Part shown: positions 1 to 7,689 of the stretch, piece after piece
Numbering within the stretch: position 1 is the stretch's first letter
Layout of the letters: every line of letters begins with the position of its first letter
Assembly (NCBI RefSeq): GCF_049985285.1
Contig: NZ_JBNIEU010000001.1
Span: forward strand, 1,240,001 to 1,304,000
Direction: 5' to 3'
DNA from: Aestuariirhabdus sp049985285
Lineage (GTDB): Bacteria; Pseudomonadota; Gammaproteobacteria; Pseudomonadales; Aestuariirhabdaceae
DNA length: 64,000 bases
The notes under the pieces: generated by a model
The model's input: only the letters and a program-made list of their open reading frames with translations
The model's database searches: none
What the model was told of the DNA's origin: nothing
Position numbers and translations under genes: made by a program

Positions 1-2
1 TA

Positions 3-212
3 AAGGGGACTGCAGACAACGCTATGCTCTTGGTTGTGTTGGCTTATGGCCTGTTATCGGGCATGACCGACGGTGGTGGACTCCTGGCTCGACCGAATGA
101 GCATTGGTTTAATATCTGGTTGCCGATTATGTTCTTTATCTGTGTCGATTACAGCAACGGGTGCCAGCAGCCCCCCATTGGTGAGGGGAGGGCTCATGCT
201 GAAAGGTCTTGA
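3..212 (+). CDS. C-terminal fragment, probable O-antigen ligase (WaaL-like)
   Basis: The reading frame is open from the left edge to a stop at 212, so only the last 69 codons of a gene are present. The fragment has a hydrophobic stretch, then a T-D-G motif followed by a proline/tryptophan-rich turn and a second hydrophobic stretch (WFNIWLPIMFFICV). This layout is typical of the end of O-antigen ligase/polymerase membrane proteins, which transfer undecaprenyl-linked O-antigen to lipid A core at the periplasmic face. Context supports it: in Pseudomonas the waaL gene lies near the LPS kinase, msbA and hldE, all present just to the right. It overlaps the downstream acyltransferase start by 17 bases. 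The call is an inference from a short tail; a different polytopic membrane protein is possible. Confidence 0.5.
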   Translation, partial: KGTADNAMLLVVLAYGLLSGMTDGGGLLARPNEHWFNIWLPIMFFICVDYSNGCQQPPIGEGRAHAERS

Positions 213-837
213 ACGCACTGTCAGGCGCTGGCTTCGAAAGCACAGGTCACGAACTCCAGAGAAGCTCGATCGAATTTATAGGCAGCAGGAAAAGTTCAGG
301 GAGGTTTATCCCGACTACGAGATCGGTTTTGGAAGCTACGGGATTCCGCAGGTTCACGACTGGAATGAGGGAACCACTTTACGCATCGGTGCCTATTGTT
401 CCATATCTTCGGGAGTGAACATTTTTTTAGGCGGACACCACCGTGCGGACTGGATTTCCAGTTATCCATTTCCAGCGTTTGTGCGCTCGGCGTCCCACAT
501 TGCCGACTACGGTGGCAGCAATGGCGATGTCGTCATTGGTAACGATGTATGGGTCTGTGCCAATGCCTCCATTCTCTCAGGGGTGACGGTCGGAGACGGA
601 GCGGTTATTGCCAGCGGATCGCTGGTAACCAAGGATGTTCCACCTTACGCCGTTGTTGGAGGGAATCCTGCGAAGATTATTCGCTACCGATTTGATACTG
701 ATGTGATCGCACGTCTATTGGCACTCCAGTGGTGGAATTGGCCTTTTTCGGAGGTCGAGTCTGCGGCCGCTCTGCTCTGTAGTGATGATATCGAAAGTTT
801 TCTGGCGTACGCAGAAACTAAATCCCTAGCCGAATAG
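196..837 (+). CDS. CatB/XAT-type left-handed beta-helix acyltransferase
   Basis: A 213-residue acetyltransferase-like protein. The ATG at 196 is preferred over the longer frame from 73 because a GAGGGGAGGG stretch lies just upstream and the fold begins after it. The N-terminus is basic and helical (to about residue 40). Hexapeptide repeats follow, with the H81-H82 pair in GGHHR at the position of the catalytic histidine of the xenobiotic acetyltransferase group, and the terminal VVGGNPAKIIR signature of the family. Such enzymes O- or N-acetylate sugars; here the likely substrate is an LPS or O-antigen sugar. The gene overlaps the preceding ligase-like fragment (probable translational coupling) and its last 12 bases overlap the end of the convergent GT2 gene. 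Family assignment is firm, substrate unknown. Confidence 0.85.
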   Translation: MLKGLERTVRRWLRKHRSRTPEKLDRIYRQQEKFREVYPDYEIGFGSYGIPQVHDWNEGTTLRIGAYCSISSGVNIFLGGHHRADWISSYPFPAFVRSASHIADYGGSNGDVVIGNDVWVCANASILSGVTVGDGAVIASGSLVTKDVPPYAVVGGNPAKIIRYRFDTDVIARLLALQWWNWPFSEVESAAALLCSDDIESFLAYAETKSLAE

Positions 838-1686
838 CAGGCGACCAATACCCTTCAGTGTTTTCATGCGATATTCCCTTAAAGGGATCTGCTTCAGTAG
901 TTCTCGGGCAAGGGGTTTGTCTTTTGGGGCGCATTTGACGAACATCGAGTTGAGAAACTTGTAGTAAGCCTGCCAGTAGTCCGGGTGATCGCTGAACTCC
1001 TCGTACGTTCTGAGTACATTATCAATCATATACCGGTAGTTTTTGTACGTGTTGTTGGGGTGAACTCGATAGTAGGCGAGGATATCGTTCATGTACCCAA
1101 TGGGGTAACCCAGTGAGCTGATTTTCAGTTCGATATAAAGATCTTCGAGCTTTATCTCCGGATGAAATCCCCCTGCCTTTTCAAGTGCCTCTTTACGGAA
1201 AAATAGCGTCGGTGCGGGAGTCCCCTCTTTGCGCCCCAAAAGAACATCCTCAAAGTTAAGGCGGTCTTCACCGTTAACTTTTTGTCTGCTAAGGATGGTT
1301 CCATGCTCGTTGATCTTGAGCATATTGCCACCGCACAGGCCCAGGTCAGGATTGGCTTGCATGTGCGCAACCTGCTTTTCTATACGGTCCAGCATCATGA
1401 TGTCATCGGAACCAAAGGTGATAATGTACTCACCTTTTGCGATTTCGATGCCTTTGTTCAGGGTGGCCGACAAGCCGATGTTGGCTTGTGCTTCAAAATA
1501 GAAGTTGTGCTGTTTTGCCAGCGCTGAGATAACCTCGACGCTGGCATCTTTTGAACCGTCATCGATCACGATAAGTTCAATAGCCGGGTAGGTTTGTCGC
1601 AGAATGCTGGATAGGCAGGCTTCAATATATTGAGCGTGGTTGTAGCAGGCGACAATAACGCTAACCAGGGGGGAAGATTCAGCCAT
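826..1686 (-). CDS. family 2 glycosyltransferase
   Basis: A 286-residue cytoplasmic GT-A enzyme. The N-terminal nucleotide-sugar fold begins at SVIVACYN (residues 9-16), with the first aspartate pair in IDDGS (residues 41-45) and the metal-binding SDD at 93-95. No membrane segment is evident. It is the last gene of the minus-strand operon that starts with the LPS-kinase-like gene and makes dTDP-L-rhamnose, and its start overlaps the end of rfbD by 8 bases. A rhamnosyltransferase role is therefore plausible, but the sequence alone does not prove the donor. Its 3' end overlaps that of the convergent acyltransferase gene. Confidence 0.9.
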   Translation of the reverse strand: MAESSPLVSVIVACYNHAQYIEACLSSILRQTYPAIELIVIDDGSKDASVEVISALAKQHNFYFEAQANIGLSATLNKGIEIAKGEYIITFGSDDIMMLDRIEKQVAHMQANPDLGLCGGNMLKINEHGTILSRQKVNGEDRLNFEDVLLGRKEGTPAPTLFFRKEALEKAGGFHPEIKLEDLYIELKISSLGYPIGYMNDILAYYRVHPNNTYKNYRYMIDNVLRTYEEFSDHPDYWQAYYKFLNSMFVKCAPKDKPLARELLKQIPLREYRMKTLKGIGRLLFG

Positions 1687-2572
1687 CGAGTGAGTCCTTT
1701 AATTCCGTCAGCATGGTGTAGAGCGCGTCTGGCCAAGGTCGTGGGGACTCGGTCAGGGCCAGGGATAATTTTTGGGTGTCGAGGACCGAATACGCAGGCC
1801 GCTCTGCTGCAGTGGGGTATTCGGTAGTAGCTATTGAGTGAAGTGAGCAGTCGTTTTTTATAAGCCCAAGCTCTGTGGCTTGCTGAAAAACAGTGCGGGC
1901 AAACAGGTACCAGCTGGTCTCGCCCTGATTGCAAAAGTGGTAAGTACCATACAGTGAGGGGTCATTAATCGCTTTGTAGGAAAGGGCAATAACGGCATCG
2001 GCCAAATCACCGGCGGAGGTTGGACAACCCCGTTGATCGCCAACCACACGGAGCGATTCGCGTTCGTTCATAAGCCGTAACATGGTCTTGACGAAATTAC
2101 CGCCATGGCGACTGAACACCCAGCTGGTGCGTACGATCAGGCTTTGGGGGTGAAGCTCGCGAACTAACTGCTCCCCCTCCAGTTTGGTTTGGCCGTATAC
2201 GGATAGGGTTCGACAGGGGTCAGCCTCGCGATAAGGGGTTGTGTTGCTGCCGTCGAACACGAAGTCGGTGCTGATATGGGTGAGAGGGATGCCCAGACGG
2301 TCGCAGTGTTTGGCCAGTATGCCGGGGCCGGTGGCGTTGATCTTGTAAGCGTTTTCCTGATCGCTTTCTGCCTGGTCGACGGCGGTATAGGCCGCGGCAT
2401 TTATTAGCAGGTCGGGTCGGTGCCGGGTCAGGCAGGATGCAACGTCTGTATCGCTGGAGATGTCGAGCAGCTCCCGGTCACAGACCAACAACTCAACGCC
2501 TGACCGGGTGTTCAAGCGCTCTTGCAATGATCTGCCGAGCTGGCCCCTGGCTCCGGTAATCAGTATTTTCAT
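1679..2572 (-). CDS. rfbD: dTDP-4-dehydrorhamnose reductase
   Basis: The last step of dTDP-L-rhamnose synthesis, NAD(P)H-dependent reduction of dTDP-4-keto-L-rhamnose. The 297-residue SDR protein has the nucleotide-binding GARGQLG (residues 7-13), a STDFVFDG strand (about 101-108) and the catalytic Y126-x3-K130 pair in YGQTK. Length is normal for the family. The start codon overlaps the stop of rfbC in an ATGA, and the stop overlaps the GT2 start. Order on the minus strand is rfbB, rfbA, rfbC, rfbD, a complete pathway. Confidence 0.96.
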   Translation of the reverse strand: MKILITGARGQLGRSLQERLNTRSGVELLVCDRELLDISSDTDVASCLTRHRPDLLINAAAYTAVDQAESDQENAYKINATGPGILAKHCDRLGIPLTHISTDFVFDGSNTTPYREADPCRTLSVYGQTKLEGEQLVRELHPQSLIVRTSWVFSRHGGNFVKTMLRLMNERESLRVVGDQRGCPTSAGDLADAVIALSYKAINDPSLYGTYHFCNQGETSWYLFARTVFQQATELGLIKNDCSLHSIATTEYPTAAERPAYSVLDTQKLSLALTESPRPWPDALYTMLTELKDSLDG

Positions 2573-3129
2573 TGGGTATAGAGCGGTAGTTGTGAGGGTT
2601 CCAGCTGATCCAGTTGCCCCCAGTGTTGGTCTTTATCGGAAATGATCGCTTTCTCCGCCGCAGGCCAGGCAATAGCAAGGAGGCTGTCGTTCCATGCGAT
2701 GCCTCCCTCGTCTTCGGGGTGGTAATAATCGGTGCATTTATACTCAAAATCGGCGACATCGGAAATCACCTGAAAGCCGTGGGCATAGCCGGGCGGAATA
2801 TACAGCTGCCTGGCATTATCATCGCTAAGCTCGACACCGTACCACTGCCCGAAGTGGGGTGAGCCGGGGCGTACGTCGGCGACGACATCGTATACGCTGC
2901 CGCGGGAAACCCGCACCAGTTTTCCCTGAGGGTAATGAAACTGGAAGTGCAGGCCCCGTAATACGTGCTGGCTCGATCGTGAGTGGTTATCCTGCACGAA
3001 CTCGACATCGATGCCCGCTTCCCGGTAGCGTGCGGCGCTATAGCTTTCAAGGAAAAAGCCGCGATGATCGCCGAACAGGGTGGGCTCGATAAGGAGGACG
3101 CCGGGAAGCGGCGTGGAAATAGTTTTCAT
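2569..3129 (-). CDS. rfbC: dTDP-4-dehydrorhamnose 3,5-epimerase
   Basis: Epimerises C3 and C5 of dTDP-4-keto-6-deoxyglucose. The 186-residue cupin-fold protein shows RGLHFQ with the catalytic base H61, K70 in PQGKLVRV, the DVVADVRPGSP strand, and Y130 at the position of the general acid tyrosine. Length matches RmlC enzymes. It overlaps rfbA and rfbD by 4 bases on either side, consistent with strict translational coupling in one operon. Confidence 0.96.
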   Translation of the reverse strand: MKTISTPLPGVLLIEPTLFGDHRGFFLESYSAARYREAGIDVEFVQDNHSRSSQHVLRGLHFQFHYPQGKLVRVSRGSVYDVVADVRPGSPHFGQWYGVELSDDNARQLYIPPGYAHGFQVISDVADFEYKCTDYYHPEDEGGIAWNDSLLAIAWPAAEKAIISDKDQHWGQLDQLEPSQLPLYTQ

Positions 3130-3995
3130 GATTGCTCCAGCAACGAGTTGAGGTAGGCGCCGTAGCCGCTTTTGAGCAGGGGTTGCGCATGGTCGCGCAG
3201 CTGTTGGTCATCGATCCAGCCCGCTCTCCAGGCCAGCTCCTCGGGCGCGGCAATCTTCATGCCTTGTCGCTTTTCAATGGTTTGCACAAATTGGGATGCT
3301 TCGAGTAGCGATTCGTGAGTGCCGGTATCAAGCCATGCCATACCGCGCCCCATCACCTGTACGTCCAGCTGCCCTTGTTGCAGGTAGTATTGATTTACGC
3401 TGGTAATTTCCAACTCGCCCCGAGCAGACGGCTTAATGGTGCGAGCTATATCCACTACGTGTTGATCATAAAAGTAGAGGCCAGTTACCGCGTATCGAGA
3501 CTTGGGTTGAGAGGGTTTCTCCTCAATGCTGAGTGCTTGTCCCTGGGCATCAAAGTCGACCACGCCATAGCGTTCTGGGTCGTGCACGGGATAGGCAAAA
3601 ACGGTCGCGCCATTGGGCTTGTCAGCAGCCGTCTGCAGCAGCTCGGCCAGGCCCTGACCGTAGTAGATGTTATCTCCGAGGATCAGGCAGCAGCTATCCT
3701 CGCCAATGAAGGTTTCCGCCAGAATAAAGGCTTGTGCGATGCCGTCAGGATTGGCTTGAACGCAGTACTCGAAATTCATTCCCCATTGGCTACCGTCCTT
3801 GAGCAGGTGTCGGAATAGCGGAGCATCGTGGGGTGTGGTAATGATCATGATGTCGCGGATACCCGCTTCCATCAAAGTACACAGCGGGTAGTAGATCATC
3901 GGTTTGTCGTAGACCGGCAGCAACTGTTTGGAGACTGCCAGGGTCAGTGGGTGCAATCGAGTGCCGGAGCCTCCCGCCAGAATGATCCCTTTCAT
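3126..3995 (-). CDS. rfbA: glucose-1-phosphate thymidylyltransferase
   Basis: Makes dTDP-glucose from dTTP and glucose 1-phosphate, the entry step of the dTDP-rhamnose pathway. The 289-residue start at 3995 is chosen because MKGIILAGGSGTRLHPLT is the canonical N-terminus of the family; the longer open frame to 4073 would add 26 residues overlapping rfbB. The signature GGSGTRL with downstream SKQLLPVYDKPMIYYPL is intact. It overlaps rfbB and rfbC by 4 bases each. Confidence 0.96.
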   Translation of the reverse strand: MKGIILAGGSGTRLHPLTLAVSKQLLPVYDKPMIYYPLCTLMEAGIRDIMIITTPHDAPLFRHLLKDGSQWGMNFEYCVQANPDGIAQAFILAETFIGEDSCCLILGDNIYYGQGLAELLQTAADKPNGATVFAYPVHDPERYGVVDFDAQGQALSIEEKPSQPKSRYAVTGLYFYDQHVVDIARTIKPSARGELEITSVNQYYLQQGQLDVQVMGRGMAWLDTGTHESLLEASQFVQTIEKRQGMKIAAPEELAWRAGWIDDQQLRDHAQPLLKSGYGAYLNSLLEQS

Positions 3996-5068
3996 GGGTG
4001 TTTCGCTCCCGTCTTGTTGGATAGACCCAGCCGATTGCCCTGATAGCTGCCATCGTGGATGCGGTCGCACCAAAGTTGATTATCCAGATACCATTGAACC
4101 GTCTTGCGCAGTCCGGTTTCAAAGGTTTCGCGAGGGGTCCAGCCGAGCTGCCGCTCTATATGGCTGGCATCGATCGCATAGCGCACGTCGTGGCCGGGGC
4201 GATCGGTAACGTGGGTGATCAGGTCTCGATACTGCCCTACACCGGAGGGCTTCGCTGGGTGTAGTTCCTCCAGCAAACTGCACAGCGTGTGGACCACCTC
4301 GAGATTGGTCTTCTCGTTATGCCCGCCGATATTGTAGGTTTCGCCAAGGGCGCCTTTTGTGACCACCTCGAGTAATGCGCGAGCGTGGTCATCGACATAG
4401 AGCCAGTCCCGTACCTGTTGACCGTTGCCGTAGATGGGTAAGGGTTTTCCTGCCAGAGCGTTACCGATCATCAGCGGAATTAGTTTCTCTGGAAACTGGC
4501 ACGGGCCGTAGTTATTGGAGCAGTTGCTGACAAGCGTGGGCAGGCCGAAGGTTTCGTGCCAGGCCCTGACTAAATGGTCGGAGCTGGCTTTGGATGCAGA
4601 GTAGGGAGAGTTGGGTTGGTAGGGGCTCTGTTCGGTAAAGAGTCCGGTGGATCCCAGTGTGCCGTAAACTTCGTCGGTGGATATATGGTGAAAGCGAAAA
4701 CCGGTAGGGGCATTGCCGCTGCCCATAAATTCTCGAGCGCATTCGAGAAGCGTGTAAGTGCCGACAATGTTGGTCTGGATAAAATCGCCGGGCCCATCGA
4801 TTGAACGGTCGACGTGGGATTCGGCCGCCAGGTGCATAATTGCATCGGGTTGGAACCGGTTTACCTGTTGCTGAACGGCGGCACGATCGCAAATATCGGT
4901 GCAGGAAAATGCATAGTTGGGGTGGTCTTCGATATCCGTCAGGTTGTCGAGGTTGCCGGCATAGGTCAGCTTGTCGATGTTGAGTACCTGGTGCACCCCC
5001 TCCGCTATGATGATGCGAATAAGAGCAGAACCGATAAAGCCTGCGCCGCCAGTGATCAATAGCTTCAT
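3992..5068 (-). CDS. rfbB: dTDP-glucose 4,6-dehydratase
   Basis: Converts dTDP-glucose to dTDP-4-keto-6-deoxyglucose using tightly bound NAD. The 358-residue extended SDR has GGAGFIG (residues 7-13), the substrate-protonating STDEVYG (130-136) and the catalytic Y156-x3-K160 in YSASK. Length is typical. It starts inside the stop codon of the upstream LPS-kinase-like gene (ATGA) and overlaps rfbA in the same way. Confidence 0.96.
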   Translation of the reverse strand: MKLLITGGAGFIGSALIRIIIAEGVHQVLNIDKLTYAGNLDNLTDIEDHPNYAFSCTDICDRAAVQQQVNRFQPDAIMHLAAESHVDRSIDGPGDFIQTNIVGTYTLLECAREFMGSGNAPTGFRFHHISTDEVYGTLGSTGLFTEQSPYQPNSPYSASKASSDHLVRAWHETFGLPTLVSNCSNNYGPCQFPEKLIPLMIGNALAGKPLPIYGNGQQVRDWLYVDDHARALLEVVTKGALGETYNIGGHNEKTNLEVVHTLCSLLEELHPAKPSGVGQYRDLITHVTDRPGHDVRYAIDASHIERQLGWTPRETFETGLRKTVQWYLDNQLWCDRIHDGSYQGNRLGLSNKTGAKHP

Positions 5069-5733
5069 TGTGCCAGTCCCAGAGCATGCGCAAGTGCGCT
5101 AGTCATTCGTTTATGTGGTCGTTTGCACGCCTTGACGTAGCTGTCGAGCAGTAGTTGTCCCAGGGGGCCGCCGGTGTGTAGGCTGTTGCGGTCATCGTCG
5201 CCCTTTATGAGGTGTGAAAAGTTGCGCCGGCGCAGGCGGGTACTGAGTGGGCTCTGCTGAATTTTCATGTCCGAGATATCGATAAGGCCCAGTTCGCCGT
5301 CGGGGGTGAGGACGATGTTACCCAGATGTATTGAACGGAAGTACACCCCTTTATCGTGCAGGTTGGCGAGAAGCTTGCCAAGCAGCGCGACCCGTTCATG
5401 GGGCATGGGTGATCTTTCGCTGCGGTAGAGTTCTCGCAAGGTGATGCCGGGTAACGGGTGGTAGTGCACGCAATTGCGCCGCGGCTCGATGGTGTCAAAG
5501 AGGTCAATCACCCTGACGGTGGGAATGCCAAGAGACTCAAGTTTTTTTGCGTTGTCGGCAAAGCGTTTGGCGTAGGGATAAAGCAGTGCCGATGAAAAAA
5601 TTCGCTTGAGTCGAAACAGCTTCAAAAAGCTGCCATCGTTAAGCCGCAGAACCTTGATGCCATAGCCATCCTCCTCCAGCGTAGTGGAGAGATCGGTCAT
5701 GGTCGACAGTTCAGATGAGTTGAGAGTTTTCAT
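5065..5733 (-). CDS. LPS-kinase-like (Kdo/WaaP fold) protein
   Basis: A small protein-kinase-fold protein of the group annotated as lipopolysaccharide kinase or toluene tolerance protein and found beside msbA in Pseudomonas. From the ATG at 5733 it has 222 residues; the frame extends to 5790 and no start has a convincing ribosome site. Seen: an ATP-lysine candidate in FLKLF (K38), a catalytic-loop-like segment YFRSIHLGN (131-139) and a metal-binding segment IDISD (151-155). The loop aspartate expected five residues before N139 is a serine (S134), so phosphotransfer activity is uncertain. It heads the dTDP-rhamnose operon (4-base overlap with rfbB) and is divergent from msbA. Role in core phosphorylation is an inference. 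Confidence 0.75.
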   Translation of the reverse strand: MKTLNSSELSTMTDLSTTLEEDGYGIKVLRLNDGSFLKLFRLKRIFSSALLYPYAKRFADNAKKLESLGIPTVRVIDLFDTIEPRRNCVHYHPLPGITLRELYRSERSPMPHERVALLGKLLANLHDKGVYFRSIHLGNIVLTPDGELGLIDISDMKIQQSPLSTRLRRRNFSHLIKGDDDRNSLHTGGPLGQLLLDSYVKACKRPHKRMTSALAHALGLAQ

Positions 5734-5795
5734 AGACACTTGAGGGGAGGAAATCAGGCGGCATTTTACCGCCATTGGGCGCGGAATCACAGGAC

Positions 5796-5806
5796 TATGC
5801 TATCAT
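5796..5806 (+). promoter_or_regulatory. candidate extended -10 for msbA
   Basis: TGCTATCAT at 5798-5806 matches the extended -10 pattern TGnTAnnnT. It lies about 60 bases before the msbA start in the gap divergent from the kinase/rfb operon. No good -35 box at normal spacing was seen, so this is only a candidate. Confidence 0.3.
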
Positions 5807-5868
5807 GCGCCTACTTTGGTTGTGCTGTGTGGCACAGTATTGGTTCACCATTGAGTTAGGTAATTCGT

Positions 5869-7626
5869 TTGGCCTCACCTGCAGAAAATCAGCCGTCCAG
5901 TGGTATTGCGATCTACTTACGGCTGCTGGGTTATGTAAAACCCTACATCGTCCCTTTTGTTATCAGTATCCTCGGCTTTGCCTTTTTTGCGGCGACCCAG
6001 CCAGGCTATGCAAAGATGGTCGAGTACTTTATCGAGGGGCTCGAAGGCTCCGACGAGCGTTTTCTCTACCTTGTCCCCCTGGCGGTCGTCGCTCTGGCGG
6101 TACTGCGGGGGCTGGGCTCGTTTCTGGGTAATTACTTTCTGGCCAAAGTGTCCCAAGGCTTGGTGCACGATATCCGCATAGAGCTGTTCAATAAGCTGGT
6201 GACTCTGCCCAGCCGCTATTTTGATGACAACAACTCAGGCCACCTGATCTCACGTATCACCTATAACGTTACCATGGTCACCGGGGCCGCGACCGACGCG
6301 ATCAAGGTTGTGGTGCGGGAGGGGTTAACCGTCATTTTCTTGATGGGATACCTGCTCTGGACGAACTGGAAGCTAACCCTCGTATTTTTTGCGTTATTGC
6401 CGGTAATCGCATTGATTGTCGGGCTGGTAGGGCGTCGCCTGCGCAAGCTGAGCCATAAAATTCAGGATGCTATGGGTGACGTGACCCATGTTACCTCGGA
6501 GACGATCAAAGGCTATCGAGTCGTGCGTAGTTTTGGCGGGGAGGGCTTCGAGAGAAAGCGTTTTCTGAGCGCTTCGCTTAACAATTTTCGCCAGGCCATG
6601 AAGATGGTGAAGGTGTCTGCTGTCACCACCCCGGTGCTGCAGTTTTTGGTGATCAGTGCGATGGGGGCGATCATGTTCCTGGTGCTCTATATGCGCGACA
6701 CCGACTCGACGGCGGCGCTAATCTCCTTCGTGGTGGCGGCGGGTATGCTGCCTAAACCGATTCGCCAGTTGTCCGAGGTATATGGCAACATTCAAAAAGG
6801 CATCGCTGCCTGCGAGACCATCTTCGAGCAGCTCGACGAAGCGGAAGAGGTTGACGAAGGTGATCACGAGGTGGAGCGTATTACCGGGCGTATCGAAGTA
6901 CGCAATCTCAACTTCGCCTACAGCGATGAGGAGGAGCCGGTCCTTAAAGGTTTGAATTTTATTGTGGAGCCGGGCCAGACGGTTGCCCTGGTCGGGCGTT
7001 CGGGTAGCGGCAAGAGTACGTTGGCGAGCCTGATTCCCCGTTTTTACAATCATCGGCAGGGTGAGGTTTTGATCGACTCCGTGCCCGTAGAGCGATATAC
7101 CCTAGCCAGCCTCAGGCGTCAGATCGCCCTGGTGAATCAGCAGGTGAGCCTGTTCAACGATACGGTAGCGAGCAATATCGCTTATGGTGATCTGCAGGAC
7201 GCTCCCGAAGAGGATATCAAGGCCGCAGCCGAGTCAGCCTACGCGATGGAGTTCATCAAAGACCTTCCCGACGGCCTTCATACCATGATTGGCGAAGACG
7301 GCGTGCGTTTGTCGGGTGGCCAGCGCCAGCGGCTGGCGATTGCACGAGCGATCCTCAAAGATGCGCCGATCCTGATCCTTGATGAGGCGACATCGGCCCT
7401 TGATACCGAGTCCGAGCGTTACATACAGGACGCCCTGGATGAGGTGATGAAAAATCGCACTACGCTGGTGATCGCCCATCGCCTGTCCACGATTGAAAAA
7501 GCAGACCGCATACTGGTTATGGACAAGGGGCGAATTATTGAGAGCGGCACACATAGCGAATTGCTGGAGATTGGTGAGCACTATGCGCGCCTGCACAGCC
7601 AGCAATTTGAGGATGAAGCGCAGTAA
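5869..7626 (+). CDS. msbA: lipid A export ATP-binding/permease protein MsbA
   Basis: Homodimeric ABC flippase that moves lipid A-core across the inner membrane. The 585-residue protein has an N-terminal six-helix membrane domain (to about residue 320) and a C-terminal ATPase with Walker A GRSGSGKST (about 375-383), signature LSGGQRQR (about 481-488) and Walker B ILILDEATSAL (about 500-510). The frame starts with TTG at 5869; the first in-frame ATG is far inside the membrane domain, so TTG is the best choice. It is followed by hldE, the usual LPS neighbourhood. Length agrees with MsbA of other gammaproteobacteria. Confidence 0.95.
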   Translation: MASPAENQPSSGIAIYLRLLGYVKPYIVPFVISILGFAFFAATQPGYAKMVEYFIEGLEGSDERFLYLVPLAVVALAVLRGLGSFLGNYFLAKVSQGLVHDIRIELFNKLVTLPSRYFDDNNSGHLISRITYNVTMVTGAATDAIKVVVREGLTVIFLMGYLLWTNWKLTLVFFALLPVIALIVGLVGRRLRKLSHKIQDAMGDVTHVTSETIKGYRVVRSFGGEGFERKRFLSASLNNFRQAMKMVKVSAVTTPVLQFLVISAMGAIMFLVLYMRDTDSTAALISFVVAAGMLPKPIRQLSEVYGNIQKGIAACETIFEQLDEAEEVDEGDHEVERITGRIEVRNLNFAYSDEEEPVLKGLNFIVEPGQTVALVGRSGSGKSTLASLIPRFYNHRQGEVLIDSVPVERYTLASLRRQIALVNQQVSLFNDTVASNIAYGDLQDAPEEDIKAAAESAYAMEFIKDLPDGLHTMIGEDGVRLSGGQRQRLAIARAILKDAPILILDEATSALDTESERYIQDALDEVMKNRTTLVIAHRLSTIEKADRILVMDKGRIIESGTHSELLEIGEHYARLHSQQFEDEAQ

Positions 7627-7689
7627 TCTTGCTGTGCTGCCGACTACCCCTTATCTTCTACTTTATTGCAAACACTGGAATTCGTTGTC

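Noticed and set aside
4512..5093. 193-codon frame overlapping rfbB in another frame
   Set aside because: Arginine/histidine-rich shadow translation of the rfbB coding sequence with no family resemblance.
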